NCBI RefSeq assembly: GCF_002285285.1
Contig: NZ_NSJF01000005.1
Span: 62,001-126,000 of the forward strand
DNA: 64,000 nucleotides
Source: Vandammella animalimorsus
GTDB taxonomy: Bacteria; Pseudomonadota; Gammaproteobacteria; Burkholderiales; Burkholderiaceae_C
Reading direction: 5' to 3'
A program made the translations under genes and the position numbers. The notes beneath the pieces were generated by a model. The model was not told the DNA's origin, did no database searches, and was given only the letters and a program-made list of their open reading frames with translations. How positions within the stretch are numbered: position 1 is the stretch's first letter; each line of letters opens with the position of its first letter. Below, piece after piece: positions 50,879 to 61,039 of the stretch.

Positions 50879-51118
50879 ATGAACGCTGCCAAGTCCAAGA
50901 AGAATGAGCCCGCCAGCTACGAGGCGGCCATGCAAGAGCTGGAGCATTTGCTGGGCCAGATCGAATCGGGCGCCCTGCCACTGGAGCAGTTGCTGGCAGG
51001 CTACCAGCGCGGCGCGCAGCTGCTGGCCTTTTGCAGCGAACGGTTGCAGCAGGTGCAGGCGCAGGTGCAGATCCTGGACGGACAGCTGGTGCGCCCGTTG
51101 GGCGAGCAAGAGGACTGA
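50879..51118 (+). CDS. xseB: Exodeoxyribonuclease VII small subunit
   Basis: The 79-residue product is the short helical subunit that joins XseA to form exonuclease VII. It has the family core [25 protein letters not shown] in two overlapping parts, followed by [20 protein letters not shown]. The ATG gives the usual length. It is followed by ispA and dxs in the order typical of many proteobacteria. Confidence 0.95.
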   Translation: MNAAKSKKNEPASYEAAMQELEHLLGQIESGALPLEQLLAGYQRGAQLLAFCSERLQQVQAQVQILDGQLVRPLGEQED

Positions 51119-51165
51119 GCCCGCCCCGCCGCCTAGGCGCAAGCGTTTTTCGGAGACCCATTGCC

Positions 51166-52170
51166 TTGACCTCATCCGCCCCCACGCCCCATGCCCGCCT
51201 GGCCGCTGCGCCAGGCCGGGCCGTCAGTGCTCAGCAGGACTTTCCTGAATGGCTGGCCCGGCATGCGCAATGGGTGGAGCAGGCTCTGGAGCATTTCGTG
51301 CCGCTGGCTGCGCCTACGGACTTGAGCCAGGCCATGCGCTATGCGGTGCTGGGCGGTGGCAAGCGCCTGCGCGCCTTGCTGGTGCTGGCCGCGCAGCAGG
51401 CCGTGGCGGCTGGCCGCGCCGATGAACAGCCCGCTTGGCAGGAGGCTGCGCTGCGCAGCGCCTGCGCCATCGAGCTGATCCACGCTTATTCGCTGGTGCA
51501 CGACGACATGCCTTGCATGGACAACGACGTGCTGCGCCGTGGCAAGCCCACGGTGCACGTGCAGTTCGGCCAGGCCACGGCGCTGCTGGCAGGTGATGCC
51601 ATGCAGGCCCTGGCCTTCGAGCTGCTCACCCCCCAGGCGGACGATGCCGTGAGCACGCCGCATGGCGCGGCCATTGCGCCAGCGGTGCAGGCGCGCCTGT
51701 GCGCGCTGCTGGCGCGTGCGGCTGGCCCGGCCGGCATGGCCGGCGGCCAGGCCATCGACCTGGCGCACGTGGGCAAGCCCATGGATCAGCAGCAATTGCA
51801 GCACATGCACGAGCTCAAGACTGGCGCGCTGCTACAGGCCAGCGTGCTGATGGGGGCGCACTGCGTGCCCGATGCCCCAGTGCAGGCTCTGCAGGCGCTG
51901 GGGCGCTATGGTCAGGCACTGGGTCTGGCCTTCCAAGTGGTGGACGACGTGCTCGATGCGACGGCCGACTCCAGCGTGTTGGGCAAGACCGCCGGCAAGG
52001 ATGCGGCCGACAACAAGCCCACTTACGTGTCGCTGCTGGGCGTGCAGGCCGCGCAGGCCTTGGCGCGACAATTGCACGCGCAGGCCGAGGCCGCACTGGA
52101 TGAGGCAGGTCTGCCCGATGTGGCTGCGCTGCGTGCACTGGCGGCTTGGGTGGTGCAGCGCAGCCACTGA
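51166..52170 (+). CDS. ispA: Farnesyl diphosphate synthase (polyprenyl synthetase family)
   Basis: IspA condenses IPP with DMAPP and GPP to make farnesyl diphosphate. The start is most likely TTG at 51166, since CGGAG lies about ten bases upstream and no suitable ATG or GTG precedes the conserved part. This gives 334 residues. Motifs are LGGGKRLRALLVL, the first Asp-rich motif LVHDDMPCMDND near residue 112, ELKTGALLQASV, and the second Asp-rich motif FQVVDDVLDAT near 258. It lies 47 bases after xseB and 88 bases before dxs, probably in one operon for isoprenoid precursors. Confidence 0.93.
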   Translation: MTSSAPTPHARLAAAPGRAVSAQQDFPEWLARHAQWVEQALEHFVPLAAPTDLSQAMRYAVLGGGKRLRALLVLAAQQAVAAGRADEQPAWQEAALRSACAIELIHAYSLVHDDMPCMDNDVLRRGKPTVHVQFGQATALLAGDAMQALAFELLTPQADDAVSTPHGAAIAPAVQARLCALLARAAGPAGMAGGQAIDLAHVGKPMDQQQLQHMHELKTGALLQASVLMGAHCVPDAPVQALQALGRYGQALGLAFQVVDDVLDATADSSVLGKTAGKDAADNKPTYVSLLGVQAAQALARQLHAQAEAALDEAGLPDVAALRALAAWVVQRSH

Positions 52171-52258
52171 GGTCAAGCTGCCCCGACGAACCGATGAGTG
52201 ATTCCCCCGCCGCGCCGAGCGCAGCCCAGCAACGCAAGTACAACAAGAGCAAGACATC

Positions 52259-54226
52259 ATGAGCGATACCGGCAGCCCCGCAAGCCCCTCCACTGCCTCA
52301 GAGCCAGGCAGCGCCGACAATCCCTATGCGCTGCTGCAAGGCATCGACAGCCCGGCCGCGCTGCGTCGCCTGCCGCGCGAGCAGCTCAAGGAGCTGGCTG
52401 GGCAGCTGCGCGCCTTCGTGCTCGAGAGCGTCTCCAAGACTGGCGGCCACCTCAGCTCCAACCTGGGCACGGTGGAGCTGACGATCGCGCTGCACTACGT
52501 GTTCAATACGCCCGAAGATCGGCTGGTCTGGGACGTGGGCCACCAGACCTATCCGCACAAGATCCTCACCGGCCGGCGCGAGCGCATGGCCACGCTGCGC
52601 CAGCTCGGCGGCCTGTCGGGCTTTCCGCTGCGCAGCGAAAGCGAGTACGACACCTTCGGCACGGCGCATTCGAGCACCAGCATCTCGGCGGCGCTGGGCA
52701 TGGCGCAGGCCGCAGCCCTCAAGGGCGAGGACCGCTGGGCCGTGGCCGTGATCGGCGACGGCGCCATGACCGCCGGCATGGCCTTCGAGGCGCTGAACAA
52801 CGCCGGCGTGGCCGAAGGCGGGCGGCTGCTGGTGGTGCTCAACGACAACGACATGAGCATCAGCCCGCCGGTGGGGGCGCTCAATCGCTACCTGGCCCAG
52901 TTGATGAGCGGGCAGTTCTACGCCGCCGCCAAGAACGTGGGCAAGACGGTGCTCAAGCCCGTGCCGCCGCTGCTGGAGCTGGCGCGGCGCTTTGAGCAGC
53001 AGGCCAAAGGCATGGTCGTGCCGGCCACGCTGTTCGAGAAATTCGGCTTCAACTACATCGGCCCCATCGACGGTCACGACCTGGATTCGCTGATCCCTAC
53101 GCTGGAAAACCTGCGCCATCTGCAAGGCCCGCAGTTCTTGCACGTGGTCACCAAGAAAGGGCAGGGCTACAAACTGGCCGAGGCCGACCCCGTGGCCTAC
53201 CACGGCCCCTCCAAGTTCGACCCCTCGGTGGGCATCGTCAAGCCGAAGACGCCGCCCAAGCCCACCTTCACGCAGATCTTTGGCCAGTGGCTGTGCGACA
53301 TGGCCGAGCAAGACCAGCGCCTGATCGGCATCACGCCCGCCATGCGCGAAGGCTCGGGCATGGTGGAGTTCCACCAGCGCTTTCCCAAGCGCTATTACGA
53401 CGTGGGCATTGCCGAGCAGCACGCCGTGACCTTCGCCGCCGGCTTGGCCACCGAGGGCCTCAAGCCCGTGGTGGCCATTTACTCCACCTTTCTGCAGCGC
53501 GCCTACGACCAGCTCATCCACGACGTGGCGTTGCAAAACCTGCCGGTGGTGTTCGCGCTGGACCGCGCCGGCTTGGTTGGCGCCGACGGCGCCACGCACG
53601 CTGGCGCCTACGACATTGCCTACGTGCGCTGCATCCCCAACATGGCCATGGCTTGCCCGGCCGACGAGCGCGAATGCCGCCAACTGTTGAGCACTGCTTA
53701 CGCGCAGAATCACCCCGTATGCGTGCGCTACCCGCGCGGCGCTGGCGTGGGCGCCGAGCCCCTGGCCGACCTGCAGCCGCTGCCTTATGGCCAGGGCGAG
53801 CTGCGCCGCCAGGCCAGCGCCCAGGCCAAGCCTGGGCAGCGCATTGCCATCCTGGCCTTTGGCACGCTGCTGTACCCGGCGCTGGCTGCGGCCGAGCGCC
53901 TCGATGCCAGCGTGGCCAACATGCGCTGGGCCAAGCCGTTGGACGAAGCCCTGCTGTTGCAGCTGGCGCAAAGCCACGATGTGCTCGTTACAGTGGAAGA
54001 GGGCTGCATCATGGGCGGCGCAGGCAGCGCCGTGCTTGAAACCCTGCAACAAGCCGGTTTGCCGCGCCCAGTGCTGCAGCTGGGCCTGCCCGATCAATTC
54101 ATCGCGCACGGCGATCCTGCCAGGCTGCTGGCGCAATGCGGTCTGGACGAGCACGGCATTGAACGCCAGATCCGCGCCTGGCTGGCCGCAGACCCTGCCG
54201 CCGCAGCCGTGGCGGCGGCATCGTGA
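52259..54226 (+). CDS. dxs: 1-deoxy-D-xylulose-5-phosphate synthase
   Basis: Dxs joins pyruvate and glyceraldehyde-3-phosphate using thiamine diphosphate, the first step of the MEP isoprenoid pathway. The 655-residue product has [35 protein letters not shown], the ThDP motif [17 protein letters not shown] near residue 165, [17 protein letters not shown] and [18 protein letters not shown] 20-residue Ser/Pro-rich N-terminal extension precedes the fold. It ends before a strong terminator. Confidence 0.97.
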   Translation: MSDTGSPASPSTASEPGSADNPYALLQGIDSPAALRRLPREQLKELAGQLRAFVLESVSKTGGHLSSNLGTVELTIALHYVFNTPEDRLVWDVGHQTYPHKILTGRRERMATLRQLGGLSGFPLRSESEYDTFGTAHSSTSISAALGMAQAAALKGEDRWAVAVIGDGAMTAGMAFEALNNAGVAEGGRLLVVLNDNDMSISPPVGALNRYLAQLMSGQFYAAAKNVGKTVLKPVPPLLELARRFEQQAKGMVVPATLFEKFGFNYIGPIDGHDLDSLIPTLENLRHLQGPQFLHVVTKKGQGYKLAEADPVAYHGPSKFDPSVGIVKPKTPPKPTFTQIFGQWLCDMAEQDQRLIGITPAMREGSGMVEFHQRFPKRYYDVGIAEQHAVTFAAGLATEGLKPVVAIYSTFLQRAYDQLIHDVALQNLPVVFALDRAGLVGADGATHAGAYDIAYVRCIPNMAMACPADERECRQLLSTAYAQNHPVCVRYPRGAGVGAEPLADLQPLPYGQGELRRQASAQAKPGQRIAILAFGTLLYPALAAAERLDASVANMRWAKPLDEALLLQLAQSHDVLVTVEEGCIMGGAGSAVLETLQQAGLPRPVLQLGLPDQFIAHGDPARLLAQCGLDEHGIERQIRAWLAADPAAAAVAAAS

Positions 54227-54278
54227 CGGCATAGTGATGGCCAGGGCCTGACACACGTTGCACACTGTGCATTGGTTG

Positions 54279-54319
54279 CCCAAACAAAAAGCCAGCATCG
54301 CGCTGGCTTTTTGTTTGGG
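54279..54319. terminator. Strong bidirectional terminator after dxs
   Basis: An 18-bp perfect stem (CCCAAACAAAAAGCCAGC with its complement) and loop ATCGC lie between dxs and the convergent DctP-type gene. The stem contains AAAAA/TTTTT so it can serve both strands. Confidence 0.92.
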
Positions 54320-54355
54320 TGGCGGGCGGGCATGATGCGCCCGCCGTGGTATGCG

Positions 54356-55438
54356 TCAGATCTTGACGCTGTTGATGTACTGGTTGTAGGGGAACTCCGA
54401 GGCCATGTTCCACAGGATCTGGTCGCGCTGGAAGGTGCGCAGATCCTGGTAGATCTTCTTGAACTCCTCGGATTTGGCCTCGTGCTCGGCAAACACTTCC
54501 ATCGAGGCCTTGAAGCCAGCGTCCAGAATGTCCTTGCTGAAACGCTTGAGCTGCGTCTTCTCGGCCACCAGCTTCTTCAGCGCGCCAGCGCTCTTGGCCG
54601 AATACAGCGAAGTGGTCTCGGCCGCAGCCACGCGCATGGCGGCCTTGAGGATGGCCTTGAACTCGGGCGAGAGCTCGTTGAACTTCTTCAGGTTCACGAA
54701 GAACTCCAGCTCGGCGCTGGGCTCCCACCAGCCCGGTGCGTAGTAGTAGGGCGCGACCTTGTTCAGGCCCAGCTTCTCGTCGTCCAGCGGGCCGACGAAC
54801 TCCACCGCATCGAGCGTGCCCTTCTCCAGCGCCGTGTAGATGTCACCAGCAGGAATGTTTTGCGCCACCACGCCCAGTTTGGCCATGGCCTCGCCGAACA
54901 GGCCACCGCCCAGGCGCATCTTCAGGCCCTTGAAATCCTCGACCGACTTGATCTCCTTGCGGTACCAGCCGCCCATTTGCGTGCCGGTGTTGCCAGAGCT
55001 GGCGGTGAAGAAGTTGTACTGCTCGAAGAAGGCATCGAGGTACTTGCGGCCATTGCCGTGGTCCTTCCAGGCGTTCATCTGCAGCGTGGTCAGGCCAAAC
55101 GGAATGGCGCAGCTGAAGGCAAAAATGGGGCTCTTGCCGGTGAAGTAATACGCGGCGGTTTGCCCAATCTCAATGGTGTCGCCCTGCAGCGCATCGACCA
55201 CGCCGAAGGCCGGCATCAGCTCGCCAGCGGGGTGGGTGGAAATCTCGAACTTGCCGCCCGAGAGGGCTTTGACCTCGGCGGCCATCTTCTCGGCCGCGCC
55301 AAACAGCGTCGTCAGCGACTTGGGAAAGCTCGAAGCCAGGCGCCAGCGCACAGTGCTTTGCGCGTGAACGGCAGGCGCCACGCCCGCAGCGAGCACGCCG
55401 GCAATGCCAGCGCCTTTGAGAATGGAACGACGATCCAT
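54356..55438 (-). CDS. TRAP transporter substrate-binding protein (DctP family, TakP-like)
   Basis: The 360-residue periplasmic receptor starts MDRRSILKGAGIAGVLAAG, a twin-arginine-lacking but Tat-like signal. Family blocks are RWRLASSFPKSLTTLFGAAE, GLKMRLGGGLFGEAMAKLGV, ALEKGTLDAVEFVGPLDDEK and APYYYAPGWWEPSAELEFFV. The last resembles the 2-oxoacid-binding TakP/TTHA0766 group. It is the last gene of the minus-strand cluster, and the second binding protein there beside the one at 58181. It may recruit an alternative substrate to the same DctQM permease or to one elsewhere. Confidence 0.91.
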   Translation of the reverse strand: MDRRSILKGAGIAGVLAAGVAPAVHAQSTVRWRLASSFPKSLTTLFGAAEKMAAEVKALSGGKFEISTHPAGELMPAFGVVDALQGDTIEIGQTAAYYFTGKSPIFAFSCAIPFGLTTLQMNAWKDHGNGRKYLDAFFEQYNFFTASSGNTGTQMGGWYRKEIKSVEDFKGLKMRLGGGLFGEAMAKLGVVAQNIPAGDIYTALEKGTLDAVEFVGPLDDEKLGLNKVAPYYYAPGWWEPSAELEFFVNLKKFNELSPEFKAILKAAMRVAAAETTSLYSAKSAGALKKLVAEKTQLKRFSKDILDAGFKASMEVFAEHEAKSEEFKKIYQDLRTFQRDQILWNMASEFPYNQYINSVKI

Positions 55439-55579
55439 GTGTTTTTCTCCGATCAGAGGTCAATGCCTGGTCAGCCAGGCGGGGTCACAAAAAAGCCTCT
55501 GGATTCTAGTGAAAAGCCGGCCGATTTCTGCTGAGGGAAAGCCCTGCTTTTTGGGTTTCAACACACGCAATAAAGAGCG

Positions 55580-56161
55580 TCAGGACTGCTGCACCAGGAT
55601 GATCTTGGAGACCAGCTCAGCGGTGTTCTTGGCGCCGAGCTTTTTCATCAGCCGCGCGCGGTGCGCCTCTACGGTGCGGTGTGAGATTTTCAGTGCGGCG
55701 GCAATTTGCTTGCAGCTCATGCCGTTGACGACCTGGGCGGAGATTTCGCGCTCGCGCGGCGTCAGGTCGGTGGTGCGGGTGGCGTTGCGCAGTATGCCCT
55801 CGAAGCTCCAGATCATCAGCTCAAAAGGGGCTGCAGGGCTGAGGGTGACCCCTTTGGCTCGCGTCCAAAAAATCAGCCCGCTCTTGTGCTGCATGAAGCG
55901 CTCGTCCTCGTAGTAGACGTTGCGTTGCAGCGCTTGCAGGCAGCGCCTGCCGATCAGGTCGTAGTCGGCCAGCGATGGGTACAGCCGCAGAATGGGTTCG
56001 CCAATGAGCTCCTCGCGGTGGTAGCCGAACAGGCGCGCAAAGGCATGGTTGCAGTCGGCCATGACGCGGTTGCGCAGGATGAGCTGTGGGGCGGGCGACT
56101 CGTTGAAAGCCAGCAAGATGGTGTCGTTCTGGCGCATGGGCGCTTTATTGGAGCGTGTCAT
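55580..56161 (-). CDS. PAS-LuxR transcriptional regulator
   Basis: The 193-residue product has an N-terminal PAS domain (ILLAFNESPAPQLILRNRVM to SLADYDLIGRRCLQ, residues 15-115) and a C-terminal LuxR-type helix-turn-helix (LTPREREISAQVVNGMSCKQ and ISHRTVEAHRARLMKKLGA, residues 130-190). No receiver domain or aspartate phosphorylation site is visible, so it likely senses a small molecule or redox state. It lies between the DctM gene and the second DctP gene on the same strand, so it probably regulates this transport and degradation cluster. Confidence 0.88.
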   Translation of the reverse strand: MTRSNKAPMRQNDTILLAFNESPAPQLILRNRVMADCNHAFARLFGYHREELIGEPILRLYPSLADYDLIGRRCLQALQRNVYYEDERFMQHKSGLIFWTRAKGVTLSPAAPFELMIWSFEGILRNATRTTDLTPREREISAQVVNGMSCKQIAAALKISHRTVEAHRARLMKKLGAKNTAELVSKIILVQQS

Positions 56162-56252
56162 GAAAACTGATTTGTCCCTGCGCGGTCATGGCTGGCACTC
56201 AGATCCTGCCCCAAAGAGCCATCACGAATAGCGATGGCTTTGGGGCAGGCGT

Positions 56253-57572
56253 TCAGCCTTGCTGCAGCATGCTCTGGGGTAGAAGAGTCACCACGGCTGG
56301 AAAGAAAAACAAGAGCAAGATAGTAGCGAACTCCATGGCTACGAACCACCATGCGCCGTGGAAGATTTGTGTCAGTGGGGTGTCGCGGTCGATGCCGGCG
56401 ATGACGAAGACGTTCAACCCCACTGGAGGGGTAATCAGCCCGATCTCACACATCTTGACGGCCAGGATGCCGAACCAAATCGGATCGAAGCCCAGCGACA
56501 CCACGGTGGGAAACACGATGGGCAGAGTGATGACCAGCATGGAGAAGGCATCGAGGAACATGCCCAGCGGCAGGTAGATCAGCAGCAGCAGCGCCACCAC
56601 CAGCATGGGCGGGATGTCCGAGTCGCTGACCAGCGCGGCCAGCTCCTGCGGCAGCTGTACCAGGCTGAGAAAGTAGCTGAAGATGCCAGCGCCGATCATG
56701 GTGAACATCACCATCACCGTGGTGGTGATGGCGCTGCGGCAGCTGGCGTTGAAGGCTTGCCGCAGGCGGCTGCGGGCCTGTCGTGCACACAGCAGCATGA
56801 TGAGCGCAGCGCATGCGCCAATGGCTGCAGCCTCGGTGGGCGTGGCCAAGCCCAGGTAGATGCTGCCAAGCACAATGGAAAACAGCAATAGCACCTGCCA
56901 GCCGTGGCGCAGGCTGCGTACGCGCTGCCCCCAGGTGTGAGGCGCGAGCGTGGCCTGGCTGGCCATGCCGCTGCGGCAAATCAGCCAGATTCCAGCCATG
57001 AACACCAAGGTGGTCAGAAGGTCAGGGACGATGCCTGCGATCAGCATGGCGCCGGCGGAGACCTCGGTCAACGCGGCATAGAAGATCAGCAGCACGCTGG
57101 GCGGAATCAGCACCCCCAGTACGCCCCCTGCGGCAATGGAGCCTGCTGCCAGGCGCGGGTCATAGCCGGACTTTTTCATTTCTGGAATGGCCACAGCGCC
57201 CACTGTGGCGGCTGTGGCCACGCTGGAGCCGGAGGTACAGGCAAAGCCGGCGCTGGTGAGCACGCTGGCCATGGCCAGGCCCCCTGGCCAGTGGCCCACC
57301 CAGCTGCGCGCCACCTGAAACAGGCGTGCGCCAATGCCGGCATGGTGAGCAAAAGCACCCATCAGGATGAACAGCGGGATGACGGTCAGCAGGTAGGAGG
57401 CGCTTTGCGTATAGGAAAACGACTTGAGCCGGTTGAGCAAAAAGGGCAGGTCTTCGACCATGACGATGCCGGCCATGCCGGCCGCGCCCAATGCGGCAAA
57501 GACTGGCACGCCCAGCGCCATCAGCACGAAGATGAGCGCAATGGCTATCCAGGTGGCGATGTAAGGGTCCAT
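56253..57572 (-). CDS. dctM: TRAP transporter large permease (DctM)
   Basis: The 439-residue inner-membrane protein has about twelve helices and the DctM signatures VIPLFILMGAFAHHAGIGAR, SAGFACTSGSSVATAATVG, GVLIPPSVLLIFYAALTEV and LITPPVGLNVFVIAGI. It carries the solute through the membrane with Na+. It is separated from DctQ by only 24 bases and belongs to the DctP-DctQ-DctM operon. Confidence 0.95.
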   Translation of the reverse strand: MDPYIATWIAIALIFVLMALGVPVFAALGAAGMAGIVMVEDLPFLLNRLKSFSYTQSASYLLTVIPLFILMGAFAHHAGIGARLFQVARSWVGHWPGGLAMASVLTSAGFACTSGSSVATAATVGAVAIPEMKKSGYDPRLAAGSIAAGGVLGVLIPPSVLLIFYAALTEVSAGAMLIAGIVPDLLTTLVFMAGIWLICRSGMASQATLAPHTWGQRVRSLRHGWQVLLLFSIVLGSIYLGLATPTEAAAIGACAALIMLLCARQARSRLRQAFNASCRSAITTTVMVMFTMIGAGIFSYFLSLVQLPQELAALVSDSDIPPMLVVALLLLIYLPLGMFLDAFSMLVITLPIVFPTVVSLGFDPIWFGILAVKMCEIGLITPPVGLNVFVIAGIDRDTPLTQIFHGAWWFVAMEFATILLLFFFPAVVTLLPQSMLQQG

Positions 57573-57596
57573 GGAGGGCCTTTCACTTTCTTCACT

Positions 57597-58160
57597 TCAA
57601 TGGGCGACGTCCGTGGCCTGGACCTGGGCGGGCAAATGCCAGCCGCGCAGGCGCCAGTAGGCGCAGCACAGCATTTGCAGCGTGCCAAACCACAGGCCCA
57701 GCGCCAACAGGGCCTTGGCCCACCAGATGGGCATTTCCACATAACCCCAGCGGAACTCTCGGATCTCGAACGACTCCAGGGCGCCTTGCGTTGCAGGCCA
57801 GGCCAGGGCCAGTAGCACCAGCGCGGCCATCAGCCAGGCCAGAGCATCGAGCAGGGCGCTGACGCGAGCGGGCAACCAACGCTGGATCAGGCTCACGCGG
57901 ATGTGGGCTTGATCCAGCTGCGTCCAACCCAGGCCGAGAAAGACCAGCACCACCATGCTCAGCTCGGAGAGCTCGAATACCCCTGAGATTGGGTGTGAGA
58001 ACAGCCCGCGCGAGAAGGCATCGAGTGTGGTGCCAAGCATCATGAACAGCAGCGCCAGCACGGCGCACAGGCCGCTGGCGTTCGAGAGCAGCCGCAACCC
58101 GCGCACCAGCCATTGCGGCTGGGGGTGCGGTTGTGGCGCTGTGTGCATGGGAGTGGTCAT
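57597..58160 (-). CDS. dctQ: TRAP transporter small permease (DctQ)
   Basis: The 187-residue protein has four hydrophobic helices (for example [20 protein letters not shown] and [16 protein letters not shown]) and the DctQ-type second helix [17 protein letters not shown]. It is the small membrane partner of DctM. Spacing to the upstream DctP gene is 20 bases. Confidence 0.92.
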   Translation of the reverse strand: MTTPMHTAPQPHPQPQWLVRGLRLLSNASGLCAVLALLFMMLGTTLDAFSRGLFSHPISGVFELSELSMVVLVFLGLGWTQLDQAHIRVSLIQRWLPARVSALLDALAWLMAALVLLALAWPATQGALESFEIREFRWGYVEMPIWWAKALLALGLWFGTLQMLCCAYWRLRGWHLPAQVQATDVAH

Positions 58161-58180
58161 GGTCGTGGCCTGTGCTGTTT

Positions 58181-59272
58181 TCAGCCTTGTGCGGCCAGCT
58201 CGTCAAAGCGCAGCAAGCGACCGGCCGGATCGTGCTTGGCGATGGCCGCCTCGATGAGTTGCTGCATGGCCGAGCCGTCAATCTTGGCCGGCTTGGCCAC
58301 GCGCTCGAGCCAGGCATTGACCTGCGCGGGCTGGATGAGCTGGCGGGCCATGGCTTGCTCGGCCTCGGGCAGTGTGCTGAAGATGGCGCCTTCCTTCTTG
58401 GCGGTGGCCACGTACTGGCGTGCGGCCTTGTCGAAGATTTCGGTGTACTTGCCGCCGTAGATCTCGCTGACGATCTGATCACACACGGCCTTGACCGGCT
58501 CCGGGAAGCCATCCCAGACGCGCTTGTTGATGATGGTGGCCGAGGGGCCATGCGGCCCATCGCCAATGGCGGTGAAGTGCGGCGCGATTTCGTGCAGCTT
58601 GTAGGCTACTGCAGTGATGAAGTCAAAGCCATACACGCCATCGAGCACGCCGCGCTCGAGCGCGGTGTACACCTCGGGTGCAGCCATGGGCACAGCCGTG
58701 CCGCCCAGGCGTTCAATCACGTCGTTGGCCACGCCATAGCCGCGAATGCGCTTGCCCTTGATGTCGGCAATGGATCGGATGGGTTCGCGCGTGACCAGGG
58801 GGGCGTAGTACCAGTTGGTCCAGTACATGACCTTGGCGCGGTAGCGCTCCTCCCATTCGCGGCGCAGCGGCTCGAATTGCTGGTACAGGTCGCGGCACAC
58901 CAGTTGCAACGCATCGGCGCGGTTCATGCGGTAGTACCACTCCAGGCCGCGCGTGACGGGCAACTGGGCTTGATAGTAGCCAGGGGAGATGAGCGACATC
59001 TCCGAGGTGCGGTCACGCACGGCCGCGAGGTGTTCGCCCACTTTGTTGAGAGATTGGGCCCAGTAGCGGCGCACCTTGACCTCGCCATTGGTGCGTTGCT
59101 CCAGCTCTTTGAGGAACCACTCGTCCAACTGCGATGGACCGGCCGACTCCGAGATGTAGGAGTCGAACTTGAGCTGGATGGTCTTGGCCGCGCGGGCGCT
59201 GCCCCAGACGGCAGGAAATCCCAACGTAGCGGCAGCGGCCGATGAGGCGCGCAGGAACTGGCGGCGTTGCAT
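58181..59272 (-). CDS. dctP: TRAP transporter substrate-binding protein (DctP)
   Basis: The 363-residue periplasmic receptor starts [20 protein letters not shown], a Tat-like signal. It has the family motifs [40 protein letters not shown] and [20 protein letters not shown]. It is the first gene of the DctP-Q-M operon and provides its substrate specificity. The ligand is unknown, but the downstream and upstream CoA ligase and thiolase genes point to a carboxylic acid. Confidence 0.93.
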   Translation of the reverse strand: MQRRQFLRASSAAAATLGFPAVWGSARAAKTIQLKFDSYISESAGPSQLDEWFLKELEQRTNGEVKVRRYWAQSLNKVGEHLAAVRDRTSEMSLISPGYYQAQLPVTRGLEWYYRMNRADALQLVCRDLYQQFEPLRREWEERYRAKVMYWTNWYYAPLVTREPIRSIADIKGKRIRGYGVANDVIERLGGTAVPMAAPEVYTALERGVLDGVYGFDFITAVAYKLHEIAPHFTAIGDGPHGPSATIINKRVWDGFPEPVKAVCDQIVSEIYGGKYTEIFDKAARQYVATAKKEGAIFSTLPEAEQAMARQLIQPAQVNAWLERVAKPAKIDGSAMQQLIEAAIAKHDPAGRLLRFDELAAQG

Positions 59273-59391
59273 GGTGGTGTCTCCTTGGATGAATGGTGCA
59301 CCTTGGGGCGGTGCGTTGTGAGAAATGGTCTGTTCCTTGCTCTTTCAAAACCTGCAGGCGGTGCAGCGAAAGCGCTGCCGCAAAGGCCTGC

Positions 59392-60987
59392 TCAAAGCCA
59401 GTCCATGGGCTGCAAGCTGGGCAACTGTTCGCGCAGCTGTGTCTTGAGCACTTTGCCGTAACTGTTCTTGGGCAAGGCCTCGCACAGGTAGTAGCGCTTG
59501 GGCGCTTTGAAGGCGGCCAGGCTGGCACGACACCAGCGATCCAGCTCGGCCGGTTGCAGCGGCGCGCCCAGCTGCGGTACCACCATCGCGGCCACCTCCT
59601 CGCCCCATTCGGCGCTGCGGCAGCCGATGACGGAGACTTCTGCCACGCTGTCGTGGCGCAGCAGCACTTCCTCCACCTCGCGCGGGTAGATGTTGCTGCC
59701 GCCGGAGATGATCACGTCTTTGCTGCGATCAGTCAGAGTGAGAAAGCCATCGGCATCAAAACGACCAATGTCGCCCGTGCGCAGCCAGCCGTTTTGCAGC
59801 GCCTGTGCACTGGCCTGCGGATTGCGCCAGTAGCCCTGCATCACCGTGGCGCCGCGCACCAGCACCTCTCCGGCCTGCCCTGTGGGCAGGGCAGGCGGAT
59901 CGCTTTGCGTGCCGTCAGCGCACCAGGCAGAATCGGTCACGCGCACCTGCACGCAGGCGTGCGGCACACCCACCGAGGAGCGCCGTGCAGCGGCATGCTC
60001 GTGTGCACCATCGGCCACGATGGACTTGGGCAATGCGGTGATGGTCATGGGTGTTTCTCCCTGGCCGTAGATTTGCGCCAGACATGGGCCCAGCACCTGC
60101 AGCGCCCGCTCCAGGTCGGCCAGGTACATGGGGCCGCCGCCATAAACCACAGTCTTCAACCCGACGCCAGTTTCCCCACGCTCGCTGGCGTGCGCCACCA
60201 GGCGGTTGACCATGGTGGGGGCGGCAAACAGCGACAGTGCGCCATGCGCGCGGGCCAACGCCAGGATTTCGCCCGCGTCAAAACCGCGCGAGGCGGGCAC
60301 GATGTGCCGGGCCGCGTGGCGCACGAAGATGAAGTTGTACAGCCCGGCGCCGTGTGACATGGGCGCGGCGTACAGCAGGGCGTCGCGGTGGTCGATGGCG
60401 TCCACGTCCGTGGGGTAGCACAGCGACATGGCCACCAGGTTGTCGTGCGAGAGCATCACGCCCTTGGGGCGCCCGGTGGTGCCGGAGGTGTAGAACAGCC
60501 AGGCCAGCGCTTGGCCGGGCAGCGTGTGCGGCGCGTGCTCCGGGCCGGGCGGGGCATCGCCTGCGGCCTGTACGATCTGGCGGTATTCGGGCCCATCGAC
60601 GGCAATACAAAGCGGCGGCGGCACGTCCTGCTCACTGCTGTCCGAGCCAGCCAGGGCCGTAGATTCGTCAGCAAACAGCAGCCGGGCCTGGGCATGGCTG
60701 GCAATCCATGCTGCCTCGCGGGGGTGCAGTTTGTAGTTGATGGGCACCACCACAGCGCCCAGCCACCAAGCGGCATAGGCGATTTCCAGATACTCGCAGC
60801 GGTTGGGCATGAACAGCGCAATGCGCTCGCCCGGCTGCACGCCGTAGGCCTGCGCCATCCAGCGTCCCAAGGCAGCGGCGCGGGCGGCGAACTGGCCATA
60901 GCTGGCGTGCAAGCTGTTGCCCATGTACAGCGCTGGCGCCTGCGGTTGCAGGCGCGCCGTCTGATACAGCCAATTGGCGATGTTCAT
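59392..60987 (-). CDS. AMP-dependent acyl-CoA ligase
   Basis: The 531-residue ANL-superfamily enzyme activates a carboxylate to acyl-AMP and then acyl-CoA. It has the P-loop FYTSGTTGRPKGVMLSHDN near residue 170, YGQGETPMT, the hinge GDIGRFDADGFLTLTDRSKD and the C-terminal catalytic Lys in KNSYGKVLKTQL. It lies between the thiolase gene and the DctP gene on the same strand. It probably activates the acid imported by the TRAP system. The substrate (medium-chain, aromatic or cyclic) cannot be told. Confidence 0.92.
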   Translation of the reverse strand: MNIANWLYQTARLQPQAPALYMGNSLHASYGQFAARAAALGRWMAQAYGVQPGERIALFMPNRCEYLEIAYAAWWLGAVVVPINYKLHPREAAWIASHAQARLLFADESTALAGSDSSEQDVPPPLCIAVDGPEYRQIVQAAGDAPPGPEHAPHTLPGQALAWLFYTSGTTGRPKGVMLSHDNLVAMSLCYPTDVDAIDHRDALLYAAPMSHGAGLYNFIFVRHAARHIVPASRGFDAGEILALARAHGALSLFAAPTMVNRLVAHASERGETGVGLKTVVYGGGPMYLADLERALQVLGPCLAQIYGQGETPMTITALPKSIVADGAHEHAAARRSSVGVPHACVQVRVTDSAWCADGTQSDPPALPTGQAGEVLVRGATVMQGYWRNPQASAQALQNGWLRTGDIGRFDADGFLTLTDRSKDVIISGGSNIYPREVEEVLLRHDSVAEVSVIGCRSAEWGEEVAAMVVPQLGAPLQPAELDRWCRASLAAFKAPKRYYLCEALPKNSYGKVLKTQLREQLPSLQPMDWL

Positions 60988-61039
60988 GCGGTGGTGCTCC
61001 TTGTGTTTTCTTGTGGCGCAAGCAGGCTTTGGAGCGCAC